Shown here piece by piece: positions 44,941 through 53,911 of a stretch of 64,000 nucleotides of DNA (position 1 is its first letter; each line of letters starts with the position of its first letter). The notes under the pieces were generated by a model that saw only the letters and a program-made list of their open reading frames with translations, was not told where the DNA came from and made no database searches. Source of the stretch: Micropterix aruncella (lineage: Eukaryota > Arthropoda > Insecta > Lepidoptera > Micropterigidae). Both the position numbers and the translations under genes were made by a program. Location: NCBI GenBank assembly GCA_944548615.1, contig OX155980.1, positions 55,549,903 through 55,613,902 on the forward strand, written 5' to 3'.

Positions 44941-45588
44941 TACCTTTGATATGCATCTATAGATGGCGCTCGCGTTTATTTTTAATAATAATACAAAAAA
45001 ATGAATAATAATAATAAAACAAATATTTTTTTAATGTCGGACCGAGTATCCCAAGTAATCACAATCAGAGTTTGACGAATAAGCAACGGGGCAACCGACC
45101 GAACGGTTTGTAGCGGTAATAATTGCGTATAATCGTATTATTGTATTTTGCTCGTATCAGTTCGAGTAGTTTTTCACTGAATGCAATCGCTTGTCGGTCA
45201 CCACAATTTAGTCAAAAAGTCTTTTTTTTCGTGTACAATCTGGCGTTCGAGTTTTTCAAATGTACGACTTGATCACTGACCTTTTTTCTATATGTAGGTA
45301 CCAACTTAAAATGGAATTGCGCACTTTATCACAGTTTTAATCGTAAAAAATGATGCAGCCTATGAATAAAACGTCAGTTCACACAGTTCGTAAGAGTTCA
45401 CACCAGCTGCCTGTACTACGAAATACTTCTTCCTGTTAGAGCGCCAGCTTCTCTTCGATTCTGTCCATGACCCGGACAAGAGGGCGTTGTTTAGTTGCCC
45501 TCCCCCCCTCCATCTTAAGTCGGCTGCGTCTGTTATCAGGAATTGCAGCTCTTCAGTGCGTGGATCGGAGTCAAGAGGCCGGAGGACT
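44941..45588. other. Unassigned AT-rich sequence
   Basis: No gene or repeat end supported. Confidence 0.5.
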
Positions 45589-46015
45589 TATTTTTTATTA
45601 TTTTATTTTATTTTATTTGGTACCCAAACAGAATATTGACAACACATACAGTGACATATATATACTACAGTTACATGACTACATCAATATCCTTTTGATA
45701 TGAGTACACAATTAGCACAATGCATGAACAATGGTTGAATTTTAAAAAAAATACGTATAAAAAAAGGAAAAAAACAAAAAATACCAGAATTACAGTATTT
45801 TAAAGAGGGACGCTTTGAAGGAGCATAAACTATCATGAAATATATCGATGCGATTGTCAAGATGAAATTTGTTATACAGACGACATATACGTGGGATTAC
45901 GTTATTTACTCCGGTATAGTTTTTTGCTAAAGGTGTTTTAAATAAGTCTGGGTATCGAAGACTTCTTTTAGTAATGTTAAATTGTATTTTTTCTATACTT
46001 GAGACACCACTACCA
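45589..46015 (-). pseudogene. C-terminal end and A-rich tail of a Jockey/CR1-like LINE (tentative)
   Basis: Minus strand: SIEKIQFNITKRSLRYPDLF, then KTPLAKNYTGVNNVIPRIYV, followed by further open sequence and an AAAATAAAATAAAATAATAA tail ending near 45589. This looks like the extreme C-terminus of a non-LTR polymerase plus its tail, but no catalytic motif is present. Confidence 0.4.
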
Positions 46016-46039
46016 TTCTTCTTGGGCTCTTTTGTTCAG

Positions 46040-47965
46040 GGGAAATTTCTGATCGTTTCGAGGTCCTCTCAGTGCTCTTTGGAGTTCTCTGCTGTGTAGG
46101 CGCCCCCTCGGTGCTACGAACGCGGCGAACTTCAGTCTCCCTAGCAGGGTGTGGAGTTCTTTTAACCTGACCTCTGGATGTTCGGATCGCCGCTTGTTTT
46201 TTTACTGCCAGGAATTTTCGGATGTTTTCTGTGTCCTATGTGATACCTAGATACTCTACCGCTTTGACCAGTTCTAAGGTTGATTTTTCTCTGTTAATCG
46301 CCCTAGAGATTTCAGCAATTGCACCGTTTCTAGAGATTGTTCCTTCATCCGTTTCCGGGATTGGTTCGCCGGTTGGTTCGTGAGTCGTCGAGATAGACTA
46401 TCGTCCGAATATTTCTCCCTCTTAGAAGTTCCGCTATCCAGTTGGTGATGTAAGCGAACATTTTCGGTGCTGCCGAAAGACCGCAGGGAAGGGCTCGCAT
46501 TTGTAGTGTTTCCCCGCCGTAGATCAGTCTCAGGAATCTCCTGTGGCGTTCTGCGATCGGGACGTGAAAGTAAGCGTTCCGTAGGTCCACTTTTACCATG
46601 AAGTTACCATCCTGGAGGAACGTCGGGACTCTTCTGTAAGATATTATGTGGTATTATGTGGAAGCTGGAGGTTTCCACGAACTCGTTTAGGGCCTTTAAG
46701 TTGAAGATTGGCCGCTGGGACCCGTCCGATTTCGCAGTGAGGAACATGGTGGAAAAGAACCCCGGCTTGTCGTCCGCCCTTTCGAGAAACCCCAGGTAGT
46801 TCAATCAAATTAGGGTTTCACCTCGGTATGAGAGATAATAAGCTGAAAACTTGTATACACCTTCATTTTGGCGTTCTATAAGTTGTCTCAAAGGTCTCAT
46901 AAAATCTCGTGTCTGCGTCGTAAGTTATTCAATGTCAAAGGTCACAAAAATCCTTTTTTTGTGATTATCTAGGTTTTTATAGCTCCAATGGTGTTAACAT
47001 CTATAACAAAAATTATATAGAGCATAAAATTTGCGACAAATTTTGTACCAAATATTTTTTTTGCGCTCAACCGTTTTTGAGATAGAGGGCGGAGAGCGCG
47101 CACCGCTCAGCCATACATACTGTAATTCAAGGTCAACTGTGAATCTCGGTGAATAATGCCCTGAATAAAGTTATTAAATCATTAAATTATGATTAACAAT
47201 GAATATTTTGTATTATTTATTATTTAATACATGTTATTTAATATCATTTTACATTGTATATCTTATATATTCATTTAATATTGCTTACCTAATTTGTGTA
47301 ATTCAAAACTCATTTAATGAAATACTCATTGTATATCTTAATTTTATATTAATTTATTGGAAGTAGATTTTAAGTAGAAATAAAACAAGTAAATATATTT
47401 ATTTATTTGTTTTTTAGCAGCTGTATATTTCTTACAATTTAAATTAAAGTGATCAAAATTTACAAATCTTTTAACATTTAATGTTATCTCTTTTTTCTTT
47501 TGAATCTATTGCATCAACATTACAGTATGTATGGCTGAGCGCTGCGCGCTCTCCGCCCTCCGCCCTCTATCCTAAAAACGGTTGAGCGCAAGAAGAAAAG
47601 TTTAAAACAATATTTGTCGTAAATCGTATGCTCTACATTTTTTATCATAGACGTTAACGTCATTGGAGCTATAGAAACGTAGATAATCGCGAAAAACCAA
47701 TTTTGGTGACCTTTGACCTTGAATAACTTTCGACGCAGTCTCGAGATTTTATGAGACTTTTGAGACAACTTATAGAACGCCAAAATGAAGGTGTATACAA
47801 GTTTCCAGCTTATTATCTCTCATTTCGAGATTTACCCACTTTTTTTGCTAAAGTGACTGCACTAAGGTCTTTCAGCTCGGCAATCTGTTTTGCTATGTCC
47901 GGCGATAGTTTCGTACGCGGAGCGTTTGAAATGGTCGTAGTCAAGGTTTTTTTGTTGGATTAGCA
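46040..47965 (-). pseudogene. DIRS-like (tyrosine-recombinase type) retrotransposon RT, split by the long-TIR element
   Basis: From 47965 leftward: KLSPDIAKQIAELKDL (47930-47868), then an exact interruption by 46797-47864, then GFLERADDKPGFFSTMFLTA, KSDGSQRPIFNLKALNEF (46796-46680), KVDLRNAYFHVPIAERHRRF and ALPCGLSAAPKMFAYITNWI. The catalytic box VYLDDS is at about 46395-46378. After more frameshifts, the start of the RNase H region (LGRLKFAAFVAPRGRLHSRE) is near 46140-46080. VDLxxAYFHVPIxxxHRRFLR and the GRLHSR block are characteristic of DIRS/Ngaro-group RTs. No tyrosine recombinase was found. Confidence 0.82.
46797..47864. mobile_element. Long-TIR element, 1068-bp internally deleted copy, inserted in DIRS RT
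   Basis: Starts TAGTTCAATCAAATTAGG and ends TGACTGCACTA, flanked by AGG on both sides (46794-46796, 47865-47867). The left arm (to about 47110) and right arm (from about 47525) are inverted and match those of the 32933-35388 copy. The left-hand interior (TGAATAATGCCCTGAATAAA, GTAGAAATAAAACAAGTAAA) also matches. At CATCAACAT (47520) it jumps directly to the right arm, so the about 1.4-kb section carrying the coding remnant is absent. Confidence 0.9.
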
Positions 47966-47974
47966 TAAGTAGAT

Positions 47975-48110
47975 CTTTAGCCAAGAGTTGGTTACTTAAG
48001 CCTCATTCAGCAATTTGGTATACGGCTGGCCATATTTTCTCACGAAAGGCCAGAGCAGTGTCACCTGCACATAATAATACCTTTCCTCCATGCCATGCCA
48101 CATTATTCAG
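47975..48110 (-). pseudogene. Short Jockey/CR1-like RT fragment (tentative)
   Basis: Minus strand reads KVLLCAGDTALAFREKIWPA, then VYQIAE, a stop, GLSNQLLAKDLLMLIQQKN. This resembles the YADDTAL...W..V...AE..L block of Jockey-superfamily RTs with the first two catalytic-box residues changed. Too short for certainty. Confidence 0.35.
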
Positions 48111-48114
48111 GCCA

Positions 48115-48767
48115 TTAAGGCTAAGATGGAACCAAACGGAAGTGATTCTATTTAGAGATCCGATCGCCGATGTCGGTCGCAAAAAAAAATCCGCTTGTAG
48201 TTTGCAGCAGTGCTACGTACCCTAGTTTGTATAAGCTCCAATCAACGTAATATTAGATACTCCACTGTAATATTATTACAGCGAAGAGCGTCAAGGAGTC
48301 TGTAAGTCGGCTTACGTCGCTCCCTAGAATTTTCATTTCATTTCCTTCCGTCGCTGAGTAAAATAAATTGAAAAAAACTATCGGTTTATTAACTTTGCTC
48401 TCGGTTCTGCAGCGGCGCGAGGCGCTGCCTTTATAGAAAATGCAATTAATTTACTCAAATTGATTTGCGCGCAAAGGACCTCCACATTTTCAACAGTAAT
48501 GAATTACATTTTGAGGTACCTGTAAACTGAACCAAAATGCACCAGCATTCAAGAAAGGAATGATAGACTGTAATGCCGTGTAGTCATTCGGGGTAAAAGT
48601 ACGCAGCGGGTAAAAGTACGCAGTGCCGTTTTCTTTGAGATGGATGAGAGGGGGTTTTATATATGTGACCTGTGAGTAAAAGTAAAAGTATGAGTTAAAC
48701 CATCAATTTGCTCACTATACGGTACATTTTGCGTTTTAATATGTAACCGATATCGTTGGATCAGTCA
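48115..48767. other. Unassigned intron sequence
   Basis: A local direct repeat, GGGTAAAAGTACGCAG, occurs twice at about 48591-48622. Otherwise nothing supported. Confidence 0.5.
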
Positions 48768-48865
48768 GTCTGGTACCAGCATCCTGAAGCCAGTTTGGTG
48801 CCAGCATCATGGAACCAGTTCGGTATCAGGCCATCATCCTGGATCCAAACAGGTGCCAGCATCCT
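48768..48865 (+). repeat. Imperfect 25-bp tandem repeat, four units
   Basis: Units begin at 48768, 48793, 48818 and about 48845, each of the form GTYTGGTACCAGCATCCTG followed by GAACCA. The third unit has a 6-bp expansion and the last is truncated. Confidence 0.75.
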
Positions 48866-48886
48866 ATTGATAACCTGGCGCGGTGG

Positions 48887-48922
48887 TTTAGGTGGTGGCA
48901 GGTAGTCCTGCCACCACCTAAA
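48887..48922. repeat. Perfect 16-bp-stem hairpin with TAGT loop
   Basis: TTTAGGTGGTGGCAGG, TAGT, CCTGCCACCACCTAAA. It follows the 25-bp tandem repeat by about 20 bp. No terminator-like or Helitron CTRR end follows. Confidence 0.8.
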
Positions 48923-49541
48923 TATGTTTTATATATTGTGAAATAGGTGTTTATAAGACCTTTCGTTAACAAATTTAGTAGATGTAGTGGAGATATGTAG
49001 TGGAGATATACTAATTGATGGTATAATTTACGAGCAGCCTTTTACGGCCAAGCCTCAAAAGTTAAAATAAAATAAAAACCACATCGTATTTGTGAACGAA
49101 AAATCCAACAAAATCCAAAATAAAATACACATGCATTTTCCAAAATTAACCTAATATGTACGCACAAACACACCTGTAAATTAATTCGCCATGTTATTCG
49201 ATTTGTTAGAAGTGTCTTGACAGCTTCTGGTTTCAGGGATGACTGCCAAGCATTGGCGGGATATACAATTCGCCTGACACAATAAATGCCTACCGGCCCC
49301 AGTTCCGTACGTGGATGTACGCTAGGCAAACCGATTGTACGTCAAAAAATCATCTTATATCTCTATAGACAGCACCTCGTAGAAACTGCAATTAATGCTG
49401 ACATTCACTCTCCCTTTTATGCGTACCCCGAATAATACTGGCAGAAAGTACAGAAAAGCTACATACACCTTAGCATTACATTCTATAATCTACTCCCTGC
49501 TACTGTTAAACAGCTGGAGGTCGTAAAATAAAAAAAAATAT

Positions 49542-50146
49542 ACGTGTGGCACTCGGGGACTGCCGCGGTAAAGCTATTGCATAGCATTTTTAACAACTTA
49601 TGCAATTATAATTATTTATTTATTTTATTTATTTTATTTTTTCTGATATCAGATAACTGCGCTCTATCGGAAAACGTTGAAATTATTCCGAATCATTTGC
49701 GGCTGCGAAAGCAAATGATTCGGAATAATTTAAACGTCTTCCGATAGAGCGCCGCGCACGAATTTTTTATTCGATAAAGCAAAAAAACCGAACTATTCGA
49801 AAAAAATCGTAGATAAAAAGATAGATAATTAAATTTTCTTTAAAATGGTGCAGGTTTCATAATAATACGCCAGATAGTATTTGTGTAGTAGTCGTTTTTG
49901 TGTTCGGTTAGACCTAATTTCACAAATTAATTACACTATGTAATATAAACAAAATCAAAAATATTCAAAGCTAAGAATATTAGAAAAATGTTCTTGTTTA
50001 ACATATATTTTTTTCGAATCGTAAGCAGTACTCGTTTAGATGTAATTATCGGTTTAAAATCATTAATTTTCGTTAAGAAATTTCTTCATTCGGTCGCCGC
50101 GCTGGCCTAGGCCCGCGATAAAAGCTATGCAATAGCTTAAAAATGA
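49542..50146 (+). mobile_element. Foldback-type repeat (about 605 bp), copy 1
   Basis: Starts ACGTGTGGCACTCGGGGACT and ends AAAGCTATGCAATAGCTTAA. A 94-bp near-palindrome lies at 49659-49752 (GCGCTCTATCGGAAAACG ... CGTCTTCCGATAGAGCGC). A highly similar copy lies inverted at 58459-59066. No coding. It resembles a non-autonomous element with an internal hairpin, superfamily unknown. Confidence 0.8.
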
Positions 50147-50717
50147 ACAAGGAAATGCCGATAGGCCACCCTTTCTATGATCTGGCGGATTTCGAGGCCC
50201 ATGACTTTTCAAATATTGTGTCCATTTAAATGACTTACAAAAGTAGAACCTTATTGTCTGGTTATTTTATTCAGTCCTATTTTGTTACTTTTGGTTTTTT
50301 AATGCAGGGCGTAGCTTTAATTTGATTATTTAACATTTTACTGACAACTTCAATAATAAATAACTTGTAGTATGTATTATTGACAATAATTTGCAATTAT
50401 TAGGTTTCTATTTTGATTATTTATGTTTATATTTTGCTAATCTAGTAGTTAAATACTTGACTACCTATGTATGTTAAGTAAAGAGTAGTAACGAGACTTA
50501 CTACCTAACATAATTATTTTGACACGTCTAATTATTTTAAGCCGCCAATTAAACACGAGGAAAATGTAATGTAATATCGGTTATTTTGATCCTCGCAGGA
50601 AAAGCCTTTTTGAGCATTTTTACCGAGTTTCGTCTATGGACTTCTCGCTACATATTGCGGCATAAGTTTACATCATACATTGGGTCTTCAGCCCCCTATC
50701 TATTTATACTTTTTAGC

Positions 50718-50757
50718 AGAATCATTTGGAAAAAAGATAATTTTCCAAATGATTCAG
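50718..50757. repeat. 15-bp-stem inverted repeat
   Basis: GAATCATTTGGAAAA, a short AAGATAA loop, TTTTCCAAATGATTC. It sits about 140 bp upstream of the exon 3 acceptor. Its GAATCATTT motif also occurs in the foldback hairpin at 49659. Confidence 0.7.
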
Positions 50758-50896
50758 AAACGGGCCATAGTTAAGTTACAGCCGTTATTACAGCTGACTA
50801 ATCTTTTATCTACGCGTCATTTTCTATATCGACGCGTCGGGGATTATGCTATTAGGAAAGGTGGTAATTAAAAAAACTGTTTCTTCGTTTTCACAG

Positions 50897-51009
50897 ATGG
50901 ACTTCCAAAGAAAATCTGCTCGCTCACCACGACGACGATGATCCGCAGCTTTTTGTGGCGCTTTACGATTTTCAGGCGGGCGGAGATAACCAGCTTAGCC
51001 TCAAGAAGG
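50897..51009 (+). CDS. Abl: Abl tyrosine kinase, coding exon 3 (start of SH3 domain)
   Basis: The acceptor is CTTCGTTTTCACAG and the donor GGTAAGTC. The first base completes Arg from exon 2, then [48 protein letters not shown] is nearly invariant in insect Abl. [21 protein letters not shown] is the first strand and RT loop of the Abl SH3 domain, including the ALYDF peptide-binding residues. The acidic HHDDDD linker is specific to this species. The exon ends in phase 1 with the first base of Gly (expected continuation GEQVRIL in a later exon outside the window). The SH3 domain inhibits the kinase and binds proline-rich partners. Confidence 0.94.
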
Positions 51010-51164
51010 GTAAGTCAAACACTCGCATAGTTTGATGACGATTATGAGGTCTGACTATCGAAAACCGACAATCCTGGTATGAAAAAGCACAGGTTATAGA
51101 TAGTGATTAGACTGTTACTTCATGCTGTGGGTTGCATATTTATTTTGTATTTTTATATTATTCT

Positions 51165-52217
51165 TTCCCGGCCCACCAATCAACGAGGAGGGATAGTATT
51201 GTAAACGCGCATTTTTTTCCGCAAAAGTTGAAATATCTATTTTGAGCCCCTGAGAACATTATTATTCTATTTCCAGATGTAAGTCTTTCTGCGTGTCCGT
51301 CTGTCTGTGTGTGTGTATACACACAGACGTAGTAATAAAACAAATTCATCAGATTTTATAGAATGCTAGCATGGGATTATATTATGGCATACAGTAGTTA
51401 CAGCGTGGCTATCTATTATTCTTAGTATGTCTGTCGACAGACGGTAATTGCATTTTGCAGCTTTTATGCATAAGATAATTAATACATTAGCCCAGTTAAT
51501 GTATACATCCGACCTTGCAAATGATAATCTAATTCTAATTTTACTTTTCCGGACCACCAACCGATCAGAAGGGAAAGTATTAGAAAGAGCAAAAAAGTTT
51601 TTGTGAGTTGAAGACGGAAATATCCATTTAAAGAAACCCCCCGAGACGATTTAGACTATTATCAGATTAAAGTTTGTATTTGTTTTGTGTGTGTGTGTGT
51701 GTGTGTGTGTCTGTGTGTATTCCTTCACGAAAATTTGACTTTTTGAAATAAGAGAAATGAGAGAGAAGTTTTTGAAATGAGACTTAGAGAAATTTGGTAC
51801 ACAGGTATATTGTTGCACAGAGTTCGAAATCACACTTGTGAAATTTCGGTTAGAATATCTCATATGCAAGCTGTACTAATAATGTTTAAGTTTCAATTTC
51901 AATTTGCGGTGCCGCGCGTTTGCGACGTACCTACGTTCGAAATTTAAATCTTCATTGCGTCGTTTCGCTCGTTCGAGATTCGAATTTTTAACGTCGAATT
52001 TCGAGGCGACGCGCGTTTGCAATTCGATTTTACTTTCCCGACCCACCAACCGATGAGGAGGGAAAGTATTGTGAACGCGCTAAAATTTCCGACGAATAAG
52101 ACCATTTACAGATGTGTCTGTCTGCATGTGTGTGTATTCTTAAACGATAGCGATTAATGAAATTAATTTTCAGGGGAAATTAGCCCTTGGCTTGGGGTGA
52201 CGCAACCGATTTTTTTA
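51165..52217 (+). repeat. Dispersed repeat family B, cluster of three partial copies
   Basis: Three starts of the form CTTTCCCGGCCCACCAAYCR ... GAGGAGGGAAAGTATTG occur at 51165, 51547 and 52031. The middle one contains a GT microsatellite (51688-51710) and the AAATCACACTTGTGAAATTT and AATATCTCATATGCAAGCTG blocks. The last ends with the family terminus GGCTTGGGGTGACGCAACCG and a T run at 52183-52217. Truncated, repeatedly inserted copies of one family. Confidence 0.65.
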
Positions 52218-52344
52218 AATGTTAGGACCGGCACCAATAGCAAGAGACCAAGTAGGTACGCGGTTTCCAAAGACACGTGCGAGTAGCGCAATTCCCAAAA
52301 AACAGCGAAATGTTTGCACTCGTTTTGGTTTTAGATTTATATCT

Positions 52345-53070
52345 TATAGAGCAAGGGTCTTCAACCCGCGGCCCGCGGGCCGCTTGCGGCACACTGTGGC
52401 TTTCTTAGCGGCCCGCCTGCGCACGCACCCGCCCATTTAAAAGCGTTTACACTTGTGATTCAATCAATTAAAAAGAAATGTTACCACACTTTTTCCACAT
52501 TTGACCTCTTGCCGAATTTTAAACATGGACAAATACCTATATTATTGTGCTGCAAGATCTGAAATCACAATTCGACTCATGTTTTACCGATTTCCGGAAA
52601 AATTAAATGAGTCTGAATTTGTTTGCTCGCCCTTTCAGCGTTTCTGTCGAAGATGTCCCTGAAGAAGTTCAGTTAAAATTGATTGTTACTGTACAGCTCT
52701 ACTTTGAAAGATAAATTTAGTTTAGGTTTTCTCGAGTTTTATTCAGAGTACGTCCCTATTTCAGATTTTTCTAAAATCTTCCAAGGCAAGCGCCTTTATC
52801 GCCTATGGTCTTATTGAAAACAGTTTGAGAATTCAAACGACCACTATAGGGCAGATATTGATTAGTTAAGAGTAAACAATGTCAAACATCTCATTGATTT
52901 AATTTTATTAAAATAATTTTCTGTTTGTAAAATTTTATAATAAATAACCTCAATGTGTATTCTTTTTAAATCACTTAAGTATGTAACGGAATGTTTTCTT
53001 GTGCTGCGGCCCGCCGAACCAAAAAAAAAGTATTGTCGTCCCTTGACTTCAAAAAGGTTGAAGACTAAAG
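52345..53070 (+). mobile_element. Degraded hAT element with C-terminal transposase remnant
   Basis: The left end region AAGGGTCTTCAACCCGCGGCCC and the right, as complement, TAGTCTTCAACC with GGCGGGCCGCAGCAC form imperfect inverted termini typical of GTF2IRD2/ZBED5-type hAT repeats. The + strand interior (52547-52860) reads, with frameshifts, LKSQFDSCFTDFRKN, LNLFARPFSVSVEDVPEEVQ, LKLI, then STLKDKFSLGFLEFYSEYVP, matching the C-terminal half of that transposase group. Exact ends and duplication are uncertain. Confidence 0.65.
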
Positions 53071-53369
53071 AGATAAATGTGCAGAAGTTTCCGAGATACA
53101 GCTCCTCGAAAATGTACTTTAATTGACATTGTAACATTTTCTGTCGAGCGCATACCTTAGTTAGGAAATAAAGCAAAAACAGACAAAAGTGCAAAAAGTG
53201 TTTTCGACGCTTCAATCATTGTCTCTACTATTGCACAGGTCCTAAAGACATGTTACATGACCTGTTGCAGGAAGTCTTTTTCGTTTTCAAATCGATTGCC
53301 TTACATTTGTTTATATATACAACAAAGCGCCTCTTAACTTTATGACTAAATTGTTTAAAATCAATATAA

Positions 53370-53908
53370 AGGGTTTTTGAAAAAGGACGGGCGATGTTGA
53401 CAGTCTGTGGCGGCCGTGTTGATTTGGCGGCGTCTGTCAAATCTGTTGTTTATTTATTATTCAGTGGCTGATGCCAAATCACCATGACAATTTACACGAT
53501 TGAGCAGCACGTTAAAACTTTATTATCGAAATGAGTGTACGTTAGTGCATGGTTATCTCTCGCGGAGGTGACGTGAATTGTCCACCAAGATGGTGCGATT
53601 TGACCCCGCTAGACTTTTTCTTGTGGAGTATTCTGAAGTCGCATACCTATGCCAATAAGCCGCAATCGACCGATGCCCTGAAAGTCAACATAGCTCAGGC
53701 CATCGCTCAAATTCGTTGAAAGTTGGACCGTGTAACCGTGCGAATTCGCCACCGTGAAGCCGCGGCGGACATTTGAACGATGTCATATTCCATACATAAT
53801 GGCATACATGGCCCTTTCAAAAAAAAAAAAGAATTTCGTTAAACCTCATACACAGCCTGTTTTATTGCGCAGACTGTTAACGTCGACCCGCCCTTATTAG
53901 AAAACCCT
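53370..53908 (+). mobile_element. Internally deleted Tc1/mariner-type element
   Basis: Left AGGGTTTTTGAAAAAGGACG and right (complement) AGGGTTTTCTAATAAGGGCG with GTCGACGTTAACAGTCTG are inverted termini, flanked by TA-rich dinucleotides. The interior joins a transposase N-terminus (TIYTIEQHVKTLLSK, about 53485-53530) directly to the C-terminus (PPRWCDLTPLDFFLWSILKS, then HTYANKPQSTDALKVNIAQA, 53580-53715). All DNA-binding and most catalytic sequence is deleted. At 539 bp it can move only with help from a full-length relative. Confidence 0.8.
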
Positions 53909-53911
53909 ATA

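Larger units (their letters stand above)
32090..50896 (+). other. Abl intron 2 (about 18.8 kb)
   Basis: From the GT donor after exon 2 to the TTTTCACAG acceptor before exon 3. It contains the long-inverted-repeat elements, DIRS and LINE remnants and MITEs listed separately. From 32090 to 32932 I see only AT-rich sequence. Confidence 0.85.
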
